This document shows positions 34,858-43,495 of a stretch of 64,000 nucleotides of DNA, piece after piece (position 1 is the first letter of the stretch; each line of letters starts with the position of its first letter). This stretch comes from Aeromonas lacus (GTDB lineage: Bacteria > Pseudomonadota > Gammaproteobacteria > Enterobacterales > Aeromonadaceae): contig NZ_JRGM01000138.1 in the NCBI RefSeq assembly GCF_000764665.1, forward strand, positions 46,601-110,600, given 5' to 3'. The notes below the pieces were generated by a model. It saw nothing but the letters and a program-made list of their open reading frames with translations. It was not told where the DNA came from and did not search any database. A program made the translations under genes and the position numbers.

Positions 34858-36279
34858 TCATGAGTTCACCTCGATCGCCTGCCCGTGCTGATATTGATTG
34901 AAACTGTTCATCTGGCCAGAGAGCGCCAGCAGGCGGGCCAGCGACACCACATACTGGTAGGCCGCCGCCGCGCGCTGGGTCTTGACCCCCGCCAGCTGGT
35001 TCTGGGCATCCACCACATCGAGTGACGTAGAGAGCCCCTGCCCGAAGGCCTTGTCCCGCAGCAGCACGTTCTCCTCGGCCAGCGCCTGGGTGGAAGAGAG
35101 GGATTGATACTCCTCCAGCCCCTGCGCCGCTTCACGCCAGGTCTTTTCCACCAGCAGCTTCAGATCCTCGCGGGTCTTGGCCTGCAGCAGATTGACCTGC
35201 AGCTCGGCGCTCTTGGCGGCCTGCACCGTCTCGGAACGGCCATCGCGGCTCACCAGCGGCATGCTGACACCCACCCCCACCAGCCAGTCCGGCGCTGTCT
35301 TGGAAGCTATCGAATCATCTTCATAGAGGTTGTAGTTGCCGAACAGGAACACCTCGGGGGCATATTTGCCCTGCTCGACCCGGATCATCCCCTTGGCCTG
35401 CTCTTTCTTGGCGCTGAGCAACTTGAGGCCGGGGTGTACTTCCAGGGTCTGCTGTACCAGACCATCGAGGCGCGGCAGATCCTTGTTGACGAACAGGCCG
35501 CTGCCCGGCTGGGCATCTGGCAATTTCAGCATGCGGCCAAGGGCCAGTTCAGCGATTTCTAGGCTGCGGCGGGCTTTCTGGGTATCGATGCGGGCGCGGT
35601 CATAGGCCGACTGTGCGGAAAGGCGCTCCACCCTGGCAATCTGCCCCTGCGCTTCGAGCTTCCTGGCGTGATCCAGATGGCGGGCCAGCCCGTCCTCAAT
35701 ATCCTGCTTGGTTTGCACCACCTGACCTGCCAGCACCACACCGAAATAGGCCTGGGAGAGGCTCTCGAAAGTGGACTGCTCCTTGAGCACCAGCAGTTGC
35801 TGCGCCTCGCTCACCTGCGCCTGGCGTATATCCTGCGCCGCATCGATGCGACCGCCAGCAAAGAGCGGCCAGAGCATCTTGACCGAGCTGGTCACGACAT
35901 TCTGCTTGGTCAGCGGGGTAACAAAGTCGTCATGTGAGAGTTGGGGAAGTGGTACCGGAAATTGGCCCAGTATGCCCTGCAGCGCCTTGATCATCTCCGG
36001 ATGGTTGGCGATGGGGTTGAGATCCATCATGTCGAGTTCCATCGGCTGATCGAGGTGGGTATAGCTGGCACCCACATCGACCTTGGGCAGATACATGGAT
36101 TTGGCAGCCTCGCGCAGCTGCTTGGCGCGATCCACCCCTGCCTGTTCGGCGGCCAGCCCCTCATCCTGCTGGATGACCCGGGTCCAGGCCTCGCTGAAAC
36201 TGATGGTCTGTGCCTGCGCCGACCCCAGCACGGCACCCAGCAGACACGGCCAGAGTGATTTAATGAACCTTGACGTCAT
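34858..36279 (-). CDS. TolC-family outer-membrane efflux protein
   Basis: A 473-residue protein with a signal peptide (cleavage after AQA near 23) and two OEP repeats (about 30-240 and 265-455) rich in long amphipathic helices, the TolC trimer fold. It is the first gene of a four-gene operon (TolC-like, HlyD, two ABC-2 permeases), separated by 73 bp from the HlyD gene. It would provide the outer-membrane duct. Substrate unknown. The promoter must lie in 36280-36569, shared with dusB-fis. Confidence 0.92.
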   Translation of the reverse strand: MTSRFIKSLWPCLLGAVLGSAQAQTISFSEAWTRVIQQDEGLAAEQAGVDRAKQLREAAKSMYLPKVDVGASYTHLDQPMELDMMDLNPIANHPEMIKALQGILGQFPVPLPQLSHDDFVTPLTKQNVVTSSVKMLWPLFAGGRIDAAQDIRQAQVSEAQQLLVLKEQSTFESLSQAYFGVVLAGQVVQTKQDIEDGLARHLDHARKLEAQGQIARVERLSAQSAYDRARIDTQKARRSLEIAELALGRMLKLPDAQPGSGLFVNKDLPRLDGLVQQTLEVHPGLKLLSAKKEQAKGMIRVEQGKYAPEVFLFGNYNLYEDDSIASKTAPDWLVGVGVSMPLVSRDGRSETVQAAKSAELQVNLLQAKTREDLKLLVEKTWREAAQGLEEYQSLSSTQALAEENVLLRDKAFGQGLSTSLDVVDAQNQLAGVKTQRAAAAYQYVVSLARLLALSGQMNSFNQYQHGQAIEVNS

Positions 36280-36533
36280 AGATCCCCAATCCGCATTGTT
36301 GCAAAAATGTTTGGAGCTTTTGCTCGCATAAGCCCGCCATCATAACGCAAACGAGGCCGACAAGTGGACAGACAATTATGCAAGGGGGTAGCCCGAATGG
36401 TACAGCACTCCCTGACGGTCAATCTGGCCGTTTTTCAATAACTCCAGAATTTGCAAGCCTTGGCGAGACGTTTTTTTCAGAAAAAAATGGCTGACGCTCA
36501 AATACTAACCTTTTCTCCTGCCTAAAAAATGCG

Positions 36534-36548
36534 TAATATACGCCGCCC
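36534..36548 (+). promoter_or_regulatory. Likely -10 and GC-rich discriminator of dusB-fis promoter
   Basis: TAATAT at 36534-36539 is followed by a GC-rich stretch (ACGCCGCCC), the arrangement seen at stringently controlled promoters such as E. coli fis. The -35 is poor. It lies 30 bp before dusB. Confidence 0.55.
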
Positions 36549-36569
36549 TAAGCCGATGGTAACCGTGGA

Positions 36570-37535
36570 ATGCAGATAGGTCCCCACACGCTTGAAACTC
36601 CCTTGATCGTGGCTCCCATGGCCGGTGTAACTGACCGACCATTTCGTGAACTTTGTTTGCGACTGGGGGCCGGCATGGCCGTTTCCGAGATGCTGCTGGC
36701 CAACCCGGATGTCTGGGATACCCAGAAAACCCGGATGAGGATGGATCACTCTGCAGAAGGCGGTTTGCGATCGGTCCAGATTGCCGGAGCCGACCCCGAG
36801 ATGATGGCGTTTGCTGCCCGCTACAACGTGGAGCAGGGCGCACAGATCGTCGACATCAACATGGGATGTCCGGCAAAAAAAGTGAATAAGAAGCTGGCAG
36901 GTTCAGCCCTGCTGCGATACCCCGATCAGGTCAAAGCAATTTGCCGGGCCGTGGTGGATGCAGTGGAGGTGCCTGTCACCTTGAAGATCCGCACAGGATG
37001 GGATCCGGATAACCGCAATGGCGTGGAGATCGCCCGAATCGCCGAAGATTGCGGTATCGCGGCCCTCGCCGTGCATGGTCGTACCCGTGCCTGCCTCTAC
37101 AAGGGCGAAGCGGAGTACGACACTATCAGGGCGATTAAGCAGGCCGTATCGATTCCTGTTGTCGCCAATGGCGACATCAACAGCCCGGAAAAGGCCCGGT
37201 ATGTCCTCGACTATACCGGCGTCGACGCCGTGATGATCGGCCGCGCTGCGCAAGGACGACCCTGGATTTTCCGGGAAATCCGTCATTTTCTTGAGACGGG
37301 CACCAAGCTGCCGCCTCCCGAAAGGGAAGAGGTTCGCACCCTGATGAACGAGCATGTAACCAACCTGCACCAGTTTTATGGTGCATATCTGGGAGCGCGC
37401 ATAGCCCGTAAACACGTGGGCTGGTATCTGGATGAAGAAGAGACGGGCCGAGAATTCCGTAAGCACTTCAATGCCCTGGATTGTGCAGATGCACAACTTG
37501 AGGCACTCGAAGCGTATTTCGATGGATTAGGTTAA
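36570..37535 (+). CDS. dusB: tRNA-dihydrouridine synthase B
   Basis: A 321-residue FMN-dependent enzyme that reduces uridine in the tRNA D-loop. Motifs: LIVAPMAGVTDRPFRELC (about 11-28), DINMGCPAKKVNKKLAGSALL (catalytic Cys near 101 in MGCPAKKV), HGRTRACLYKG and IGRAAQGRPWIF. It is the first gene of the conserved dusB-fis operon, 25 bp before fis. In enterics this operon is under growth-rate and stringent control. Confidence 0.96.
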   Translation: MQIGPHTLETPLIVAPMAGVTDRPFRELCLRLGAGMAVSEMLLANPDVWDTQKTRMRMDHSAEGGLRSVQIAGADPEMMAFAARYNVEQGAQIVDINMGCPAKKVNKKLAGSALLRYPDQVKAICRAVVDAVEVPVTLKIRTGWDPDNRNGVEIARIAEDCGIAALAVHGRTRACLYKGEAEYDTIRAIKQAVSIPVVANGDINSPEKARYVLDYTGVDAVMIGRAAQGRPWIFREIRHFLETGTKLPPPEREEVRTLMNEHVTNLHQFYGAYLGARIARKHVGWYLDEEETGREFRKHFNALDCADAQLEALEAYFDGLG

Positions 37536-37560
37536 CGCATAACTAAAGAGCCGACCGAAT

Positions 37561-37857
37561 ATGTTCGAACAAACCCTGACTTCTGATGCATTGGTAACAA
37601 CTACTCACAATCACGCTGCCGAGCCGACCCAGCGCCCCCTGCGTGACTCTGTGCAACAGGCCCTGCGTAACTACCTGGCCCAGTTGAACGGTCAGGAAGT
37701 GATTGATCTGTACGATATGGTTCTTTCCGAAGTCGAAGCGCCGATGCTGGACGTGATCATGCAGTACACCCGCGGTAACCAGACTCGCGCCGCCGTGATG
37801 ATGGGCATCAACCGTGGTACCCTGCGCAAGAAGCTCAAGCGTTACGGCATGAACTGA
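37561..37857 (+). CDS. fis: Nucleoid-associated DNA-binding protein Fis
   Basis: 98 residues, exactly the enteric Fis length. The C-terminal helix-turn-helix (about 70-96: [17 protein letters not shown] and LRKKLKRYG) is essentially that of E. coli Fis, and the N-terminal part with the Hin-inversion region precedes it. It bends DNA, activates rRNA promoters and organises the nucleoid. Co-transcribed with dusB; a very strong terminator follows. Confidence 0.98.
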   Translation: MFEQTLTSDALVTTTHNHAAEPTQRPLRDSVQQALRNYLAQLNGQEVIDLYDMVLSEVEAPMLDVIMQYTRGNQTRAAVMMGINRGTLRKKLKRYGMN

Positions 37858-37898
37858 TTGCTGGCCTGATGCCGCGCAAGCGGAACAGGGCAAAGATG

Positions 37899-37930
37899 AA
37901 AGGCGCCGGGTAGCAATACCCGGCGCCTTT
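37899..37930 (+). terminator. Terminator of dusB-fis
   Basis: A perfect 14-bp stem (AAAGGCGCCGGGTA and its complement), loop GCAA, followed by CTTTATG. Confidence 0.9.
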
Positions 37931-37968
37931 CTTTATGCTCCCCTTCCCACTTCCCCACTACAAGCGCT

Positions 37969-38850
37969 ATGAACCGCACGCCCCTGCTGCTGATGGTACT
38001 GGTCACCCTGCTGGCCGCCGCTGGCTGGCTCTTCTCGAAAGAGGCGATCCGCGAACTGCCGCCCGCCGCCTTTATCGGCAGCCGCTTTCTGCTGGCCGCC
38101 CTGCTTTTGCTTCCTTTGGCCTGGTTGCGCGAGCCACCGCCGACTCGCACCCAACTGCTGCGCGCCACTGGTTGCGGCACATTGCTCGGCGCCAGCTTGC
38201 TGCTGTGGGTCACCGCCATCAGCCAGAGCGATGCGCTGGGCAGCGGCGCCTTTATCATGAGCGTCGCCACCCTGATGGCCCCGCTGGCCGCCTGGGTAGC
38301 CTTTCGGGCCAAACCCGGCAGCCACTACTGGCTCACCCTGCCCATCGCCATCGCGGGCCTGTTGCTGCTCTCCAGCAGTACCCACTGGGGCGTGTCGCTC
38401 TCGCTGTTCTGGTTTCTGGCGGCGGCTACCACCCTCGGCATCCAGCTGGCCGTCCATCGCCACTTCGCCCAATCGATTGCCCCCACCTGGCTCACCTGCA
38501 TCCAGCTGGCGATGACCGGCCTGCTCGGTACCCTGCTCTCCCTGCTGACCGAACAGTGGCCCGAGGCCGGGGTCAGCCACGGCATCTGGGGCTGGTTTGC
38601 AGCGAGCGTCTTGATCGCCACCACCCTGCGCTACTGGCTGCTCACTCATGCATTGAGCAAGATGACCACCGCCCACGCCGCCCTGATGATGCTGCTGGAA
38701 CCGGTCTGGACCCTGATCCTGAGCACCCTCTTCTATAGCGAACCCCTCGGTGGCGCCAAACTGGCCGGTGCCGGACTGGTACTGGGTGCGCTGGTGCTTT
38801 ACCAACTGCCCCTGCTGCTGCGCAGCGCACGGCTCAAAACGCCCGTCTGA
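37969..38850 (+). CDS. EamA/DMT-family drug/metabolite transporter
   Basis: A 293-residue inner-membrane protein with ten hydrophobic helices in two EamA repeats (about 5-130 and 142-283), the usual layout of RhaT/YdcZ-type exporters. Motifs such as GSRFLLAALLLLPL and LLEPVWTLILS are typical. No substrate can be inferred from neighbours. It is monocistronic. Confidence 0.88.
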   Translation: MNRTPLLLMVLVTLLAAAGWLFSKEAIRELPPAAFIGSRFLLAALLLLPLAWLREPPPTRTQLLRATGCGTLLGASLLLWVTAISQSDALGSGAFIMSVATLMAPLAAWVAFRAKPGSHYWLTLPIAIAGLLLLSSSTHWGVSLSLFWFLAAATTLGIQLAVHRHFAQSIAPTWLTCIQLAMTGLLGTLLSLLTEQWPEAGVSHGIWGWFAASVLIATTLRYWLLTHALSKMTTAHAALMMLLEPVWTLILSTLFYSEPLGGAKLAGAGLVLGALVLYQLPLLLRSARLKTPV

Positions 38851-38939
38851 TACGCGTCACCGTCCTGCGGGGCGGTGTCACCATTTCCCTCTTGTTTGCT
38901 TATCTTGTCCTGCCAATGCTGACGTTCTGTTAACGGCAT

Positions 38940-38965
38940 TTAACCCTTGGTATCCATAGGGTTAA
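38940..38965. promoter_or_regulatory. Inverted repeat upstream of DUF3100 operon
   Basis: TTAACCCT and AGGGTTAA are perfect 8-bp arms separated by 10 bp, about 145 bp before the DUF3100 gene. A second palindrome, GCCATATGGC, follows at about 38988-38997. They are candidate operators, possibly for the CysB-like regulator encoded beyond the operon. Apart from these, 38851-39108 shows no gene. Confidence 0.5.
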
Positions 38966-39108
38966 AGGGCATACCCCATGAAAAAATGCCATATGGCCAG
39001 CTTGATGAAGGTCACATTCCTTCCCCTCTTCGCTCCATATCATGCCCCCATCATCGGTCTGGACAATCCTGACGATGGCCACACATGGGAATAACAAGAG
39101 AAAAGACT

Positions 39109-39927
39109 ATGCAGCAAACCAGCCCCCTCAAGACGGTCACGGTCAGCATATTGGCAACCGCCATGCTGATCTTTGTGGCCCAGTACCTGATAGGTAAACA
39201 GGAGATCAAGATCGGCATCGCCATCATCCCGATCCTGCCGATGCTCTTTGCCGTCATCATCGGCATGATTGTCTCCGCCAAACCGGTCAAGGATCGCATC
39301 CCCGGCTGGAAGCAGCTCTTCACCGAAAAAGAAGAGGGCTTCTGCGGCAAGATGGTGGGCTTCAGCCTGCTGATCCTGGGTACCCAGTATGCGGGGATGA
39401 TCATCCCCAACCTGAAGATGATCCTGAGCGTCGGCGTGCCGCTGTTCCTGCAGGAGATTGGCAACCTGCTGCCGATCCTGATCGCCATCCCGCTGGCGGT
39501 GAAGTTCGGCTTTGGCCGTCGCGCCATCGGGGCCTGCTCCTCCATCAGCCGTGAGCCGTCCGTTGCGGTCATTCAGGGCAAGTTCGGCACCGGTTCCCAG
39601 GAGTACATCGGTGTGCTCGCCATCTACCTGTGCGGCTCCGTCATCGGCACCCTCTGGTTCAGCGTGCTGGGCAGTATCGCCCCGCTCACCGGTCTGCACC
39701 CGCTGGCGCTGGCTGCCGGCTCCGGCGTGGGCTCAGGCTCCATGCTGAGTGCCGCCTCCGGTGCCCTGATCAACGGTCTCGACGAAGCGCTGGCCCAGCA
39801 GGTGCTGAGTATCGCGGCGGCCTCGAATCTGCTCTCGTCTGCCCTCGGCGCGCTTTCCCTCACCTATCTGGGTCTGCCACTCGCTGAAAAAATCTATGCC
39901 CTGACCGCTAAAGGAGAGAAAGCATGA
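39109..39927 (+). CDS. DUF3100 family membrane protein
   Basis: The ATG at 39109 (MQQTSPLKTV) has AAGAGA upstream and is preferred to an ATG eight codons earlier. The 272-residue product has about eight hydrophobic helices and the conserved segment GRRAIGACSSISREPSVAVIQ near 142-162 (written here as GRRAIGACSSIS and REPSVAVIQ). DUF3100 proteins are uncharacterised membrane proteins commonly encoded near amidohydrolases. Its stop overlaps the next start (ATGA), and the third gene is an M20 hydrolase, so import of an amide-linked compound for hydrolysis is likely. Confidence 0.8.
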   Translation: MQQTSPLKTVTVSILATAMLIFVAQYLIGKQEIKIGIAIIPILPMLFAVIIGMIVSAKPVKDRIPGWKQLFTEKEEGFCGKMVGFSLLILGTQYAGMIIPNLKMILSVGVPLFLQEIGNLLPILIAIPLAVKFGFGRRAIGACSSISREPSVAVIQGKFGTGSQEYIGVLAIYLCGSVIGTLWFSVLGSIAPLTGLHPLALAAGSGVGSGSMLSAASGALINGLDEALAQQVLSIAAASNLLSSALGALSLTYLGLPLAEKIYALTAKGEKA

Positions 39928-40373
39928 AAAGCATCGTAATGGATATGCGGTTCGTCTTTCTGGCGATCCTGCTGGCCATGTTTACCCAGACCCTGACCAC
40001 CGGCACCCCGCTCTGGCTGATGGGTGACAGCTTCATCGCCATGTCACTGGTGGTGTTCGCTTCGCTGATTGCCAAACGCTATCTGCCCTCCTCCCTGCCG
40101 GCGTTTGCCTATGCCACCATCATCGGCATTCTCATCTGCCTGCCGGAGACCCCGGTGCGCGGTCTCTTCATTGACGCCGTTGCCAAGATCTCCTTCCTCT
40201 CCTGCTGCGTACCGCTGCTGGCCTTTGCCGGTCTCTCGGTGGGCGGTCAGCTGGAAGAGCTGAAGAAGATGTCCTGGAAAGTGATCCTGATCTTCATGAT
40301 CGTCTCCACCTGCTGCTTCTTCGGCGCCTCGCTGGTTGCCCAGCTCGGCTTCTCCATTCAAGGGATCATCTGA
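39924..40373 (+). CDS. Small integral membrane protein, partner of DUF3100
   Basis: A 149-residue protein with about four to five hydrophobic segments. It overlaps DUF3100 by four bases and the M20 gene by one base (TGATG), so all three are translationally coupled. The pairing suggests that it and DUF3100 form the two halves of one transporter. I do not recognise the family; it recalls two-component small carriers such as MadLM or DUF979/DUF969 pairs only in layout. Confidence 0.7.
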   Translation: MKSIVMDMRFVFLAILLAMFTQTLTTGTPLWLMGDSFIAMSLVVFASLIAKRYLPSSLPAFAYATIIGILICLPETPVRGLFIDAVAKISFLSCCVPLLAFAGLSVGGQLEELKKMSWKVILIFMIVSTCCFFGASLVAQLGFSIQGII

Positions 40374-41554
40374 TGAACAACATCCACATTGAACCGGCAC
40401 TGCTGGCCCTGCGCGACTTCAGCCACGAAGTACGCCACCACCTGCACACCATTCCGGAAGCTTCCGGCGTCGAGTTCAAGACCTCGGCCTATTGCCGAGA
40501 TTTGATGAAGGGCTTCGGCTATCGCCTCACCGACTATCCGGGCTTCACCGGTTTTCACGGGGATCTGGTGGTCGACCCGGTACTGCCGACCATCGCCTTC
40601 CGTGCCGACATGGATGGCCTCGAGATGCACGACATGAGCGAGGTTGCGTTCAAGTCGAGCCATGAGGGGATGGCCCACAACTGTGGTCACGACTCCCATA
40701 TGGCGATTGCCCTGACCGCAGCCAAGTTTCTGGCCGCCAACAGAGCGCGCCTGCAGTACAACGTCCGCTTTATCTTCCAGATGGCAGAAGAGGACATGCG
40801 GGTACCGGGCGCCGAGAAGATGGTCGAACTGGGCTGCATGAAGGGGGTGGACGAGGTCTATGCCCTCCATAACGATGGCGCCATGGAGACCGGCACCATC
40901 AAGTTCAACAACGGTGTGATGTCTTCCTGGGGCTCCGCCTGGACGCTGGATGTGTACGGCATCTCCGCCCACGGCTCCACCCCCCACAAGGGGCTGGATG
41001 CCATCCGCGAAGCGGTGCGGATCATCGAGGATATGGACTACATCGTCGCCAAGCGCACCAGCCCATTCAGCCCGGCGGTATTTGGCTGCGGCATGATCAA
41101 CGGCGGCACCATCCCCAACGCCATCGCCGACCATGTGCAGGCGCGCGGCACCATCCGTGCCATGGATGCCGAGACCGACCAGATCCTGAAGCACAGCTTC
41201 AAGGAGATCGTGGCCCAGAGCGAACTGCGCGGCTTCAAGACCAAGATGGTCTATGCCGGGTATCCGGCGGTCGAGAACCACGCCGATGCCTGTGCCCGCC
41301 TGTTGCAAGCTGCCGCCGACGTATTGCCCTCTGAGGGGATCAACGCTCAGGGTCAGCCGATGACCGGCAGCGAAGATTTCAGCTACATGGTCAACGCCTG
41401 CCGTGGCCGCAAGGGGGCCATGTTCTTTCTCGGCAGCGGCTGTCAGGCCAAGGGGATCTGCAACTACCTGCATGCAAACCCCTACTATCTGGATGACGAC
41501 TGCCTGCTGGTTGGAGCCCAGATCTTTATCAATCTGGCGACCCGCAGCGCTTAA
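40373..41554 (+). CDS. M20-family amidohydrolase/peptidase
   Basis: A 393-residue zinc-dependent hydrolase of the hippuricase/aminoacylase group. Metal and catalytic segments are visible: RADMDGLEM (about 80-88), NCGHDSHMA (about 101-109), FIFQMAEEDMRVPGAEKM with the acidic pair near 137-138, ALHND, and HGSTPHKG in the dimerisation lid. It probably cleaves an N-acyl or aromatic-amide amino acid imported by the two membrane proteins encoded upstream. Ends in a terminator. Confidence 0.9.
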   Translation: MNNIHIEPALLALRDFSHEVRHHLHTIPEASGVEFKTSAYCRDLMKGFGYRLTDYPGFTGFHGDLVVDPVLPTIAFRADMDGLEMHDMSEVAFKSSHEGMAHNCGHDSHMAIALTAAKFLAANRARLQYNVRFIFQMAEEDMRVPGAEKMVELGCMKGVDEVYALHNDGAMETGTIKFNNGVMSSWGSAWTLDVYGISAHGSTPHKGLDAIREAVRIIEDMDYIVAKRTSPFSPAVFGCGMINGGTIPNAIADHVQARGTIRAMDAETDQILKHSFKEIVAQSELRGFKTKMVYAGYPAVENHADACARLLQAAADVLPSEGINAQGQPMTGSEDFSYMVNACRGRKGAMFFLGSGCQAKGICNYLHANPYYLDDDCLLVGAQIFINLATRSA

Positions 41555-41578
41555 TCCCGCATACCGATAAAACCAGAA

Positions 41579-41603
41579 GAGAGGCCAAGGCCTCTCTTTT
41601 TTT
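41579..41603 (+). terminator. Terminator of DUF3100-M20 operon
   Basis: GAGAGGCC-AA-GGCCTCTC hairpin followed by TTTTTTT, between the amidohydrolase and the convergent LysR gene. Confidence 0.9.
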
Positions 41604-41669
41604 GTCTCTGCGTTTTTTATCCCCGCGCTTTATCTCTATCTCTATCTCCGCGCGGCAAGCAACCGACTC

Positions 41670-42629
41670 CTACAACCACGGCAGCTCCGCCATATTGGCG
41701 GTGGGCGGCTGGTTGATAAGGTGCAGCTGCACCGTCTCCCGGCTGATATGGGGGGCGTAGAGGTGGATAAAGTCATACATGTAGTCGCGCAGATGGGCAT
41801 GTTTGCGCAGGCAGATGTGGGTGGCGCTCGAGGCGATCAGGTGGTCGATATTGAGGCTCACCAGATCCTCCCTGTCCCCCTCGTCGAAGGCCACGCTGGC
41901 AATCACCCCGACCCCCATCCCGAGCCGGACGTAGTGCTTGATCACATCGGTATCGGTGGCGGTCAGCACGGTTTTCGGCGAGAGGCCATGGCGGCTGAAG
42001 GCCTTGTCCATCTTGGAGCGACCGGTAAAACCGAACACATAGGTGATGAGGGGATAGCGGGCCAGATCCGCCATCGACAGCGGCTGACAGTCGATCAGCG
42101 GATGACCGTGGGGTACCACCACGCTGCGCCCCCAGCGATAACAGGGGACGGCGGCCAGCTCGTCGAACAGATACATGGATTCGGTGGCGATCGCCATATC
42201 CACATCGCCGCTTTGCACCATCTGGGCCAGTTGGGCAGGCGCCCCCTGATGGAGCTGGATCGCCACATCGGGATAACGACGGCTGAACTCGGTGATCACC
42301 GCTGGCAGCTTGTAGCGGGCCTGGGTGTGGGTGGTGGCGATGCGCAGCACTCCGCTGGTGGCCAGCTGCTCCCCCAGCGACAGCTGGTTGATCTGCTCCA
42401 CCTGCGCCACCACCCCCTTGGCCAGCTCCATCACCTGCTCGCCGGCACTGGTCAAGCCGACCAGATTCTTCCCCTTGCGGGTAAAGAGGGCAAACCCCAG
42501 CTCATCTTCCAGCATCTTCATCTGCTTGCTGAGGGTGGGCTGGGAGGTGTAGAGCTTCTCCGCCGTCGCCGAGATGTTGAAGTTGTTCTTCACGATCTCG
42601 GTAAAGTTCTTGAGCCGGGCGATGTTCAT
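41670..42629 (-). CDS. CysB/Cbl-like LysR-family regulator
   Basis: The start at 42629 (MNIARLKNFTEIV) gives a 319-residue protein aligned with CysB from its first residues: NISATAEKLYTSQPTLSKQMKMLEDELG in the HTH (split: AEKLYTSQPTLSKQ and MLEDELG), IATTHTQARY, FGFTGRS and TDADVIK-like TDTDVIKHYVRLGMGVGV in the effector domain. CysB and Cbl sense O-acetylserine/sulfur status. The gene is convergent with, and next to, the DUF3100-M20 operon, which it may regulate. Whether it is the main CysB or a paralogue cannot be decided from this window. Confidence 0.85.
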   Translation of the reverse strand: MNIARLKNFTEIVKNNFNISATAEKLYTSQPTLSKQMKMLEDELGFALFTRKGKNLVGLTSAGEQVMELAKGVVAQVEQINQLSLGEQLATSGVLRIATTHTQARYKLPAVITEFSRRYPDVAIQLHQGAPAQLAQMVQSGDVDMAIATESMYLFDELAAVPCYRWGRSVVVPHGHPLIDCQPLSMADLARYPLITYVFGFTGRSKMDKAFSRHGLSPKTVLTATDTDVIKHYVRLGMGVGVIASVAFDEGDREDLVSLNIDHLIASSATHICLRKHAHLRDYMYDFIHLYAPHISRETVQLHLINQPPTANMAELPWL

Positions 42630-42764
42630 CTGGGCAAGGGATCTCGCTGCTGCGGCCAGTGAGGCTGGCCTGAAAAAGAGAGCGCGGGGCTGACCCCGCA
42701 GCTGACCGCCGACCATACCACAGCGCCGCGCACGATAACCTGCCCCAGGTCAGAAAGCGGCGCG

Positions 42765-43391
42765 CTAGTCGCTGGCGAGCTTGATCCCGAGTCCGACAAA
42801 CAGGGTGCCGATGCCCCGGTTGAGCCAGCGGCCGAGACGCTGTGACAACCGTACCTTGTGGCTGGCGTAGACGGTGGTAAAGACCAGCAGGTGACACCAG
42901 ATGATGCCGCCCAGATTGAAGATGCAGCCGAGCAGGATAAAGGCGAGCGCCTTGTCGGGGGCATCAGGCGCGATGAACTGGGGCACGAAGGCGAGGAAAA
43001 AGAGCGCCACCTTGGGGTTGAGCACATTGGTAAGCACCCCCTGCCGGTAAATCTGGCCATAGGAGAGGGCGGGTAACGTGGCCCCCCTCTCCATGGCACC
43101 CGTTGCTTGCTGGCGCAGCAGAGAGAATCCCAGATAGATGAGGTAGATGGCACCAGCCAGCTTGATGAGGGCAAACAACTCGGCCGACGCACTGAGCAGG
43201 GCCGACAGACCGAGCGCCGCCGCCAGCACATGCACCATGACGCCAGTGCCGATGCCAAGGGCCGCAACCGAGCCGGCACGCCATCCCTGTGAACCGCTGC
43301 GCAGCATGACCAGCAGGGAGTCCGGCCCCGGCATGATATTGAGCAGCAGCCCCGAGACCATAAACAGCGCCAGATCATGAATACCGAACAT
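42765..43391 (-). CDS. LysE/RhtB-family amino-acid exporter
   Basis: The ATG at 43391 (MFGIHDLALF) is preferred to the adjacent GTG, with GGAG upstream. The 208-residue protein has six hydrophobic helices and the family motif NIMPGPDSLLVMLRSGSQGWRAG at about 19-41 (split: NIMPGPDSLLVML and RSGSQGWRAG). RhtB-type proteins export amino acids or homoserine lactones. It lies beside ilvIH but a terminator separates them. Confidence 0.92.
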   Translation of the reverse strand: MFGIHDLALFMVSGLLLNIMPGPDSLLVMLRSGSQGWRAGSVAALGIGTGVMVHVLAAALGLSALLSASAELFALIKLAGAIYLIYLGFSLLRQQATGAMERGATLPALSYGQIYRQGVLTNVLNPKVALFFLAFVPQFIAPDAPDKALAFILLGCIFNLGGIIWCHLLVFTTVYASHKVRLSQRLGRWLNRGIGTLFVGLGIKLASD

Positions 43392-43425
43392 CACTCCTCC
43401 ACTCGTAAAGAAAAACCAAACAAAA

Positions 43426-43443
43426 AGGGCTCCGCAGAGCCCT
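43426..43443 (-). terminator. Terminator of ilvIH
   Basis: AGGGCTC-CGCA-GAGCCCT hairpin with TTTTT on the minus strand, 53 bp after ilvH. Confidence 0.85.
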
Positions 43444-43495
43444 CTTTCCTTTCACTCTGCGGCAGCTGACGCATCATCAACCGCCCCGCCAGCCA

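Noticed and set aside
38978..39094. Small ORF starting MKKCHMASLMKV upstream of the DUF3100 gene
   Set aside because: No ribosome-binding site at a proper distance, and the GCCATATGGC palindrome lies inside it; more likely regulatory DNA.
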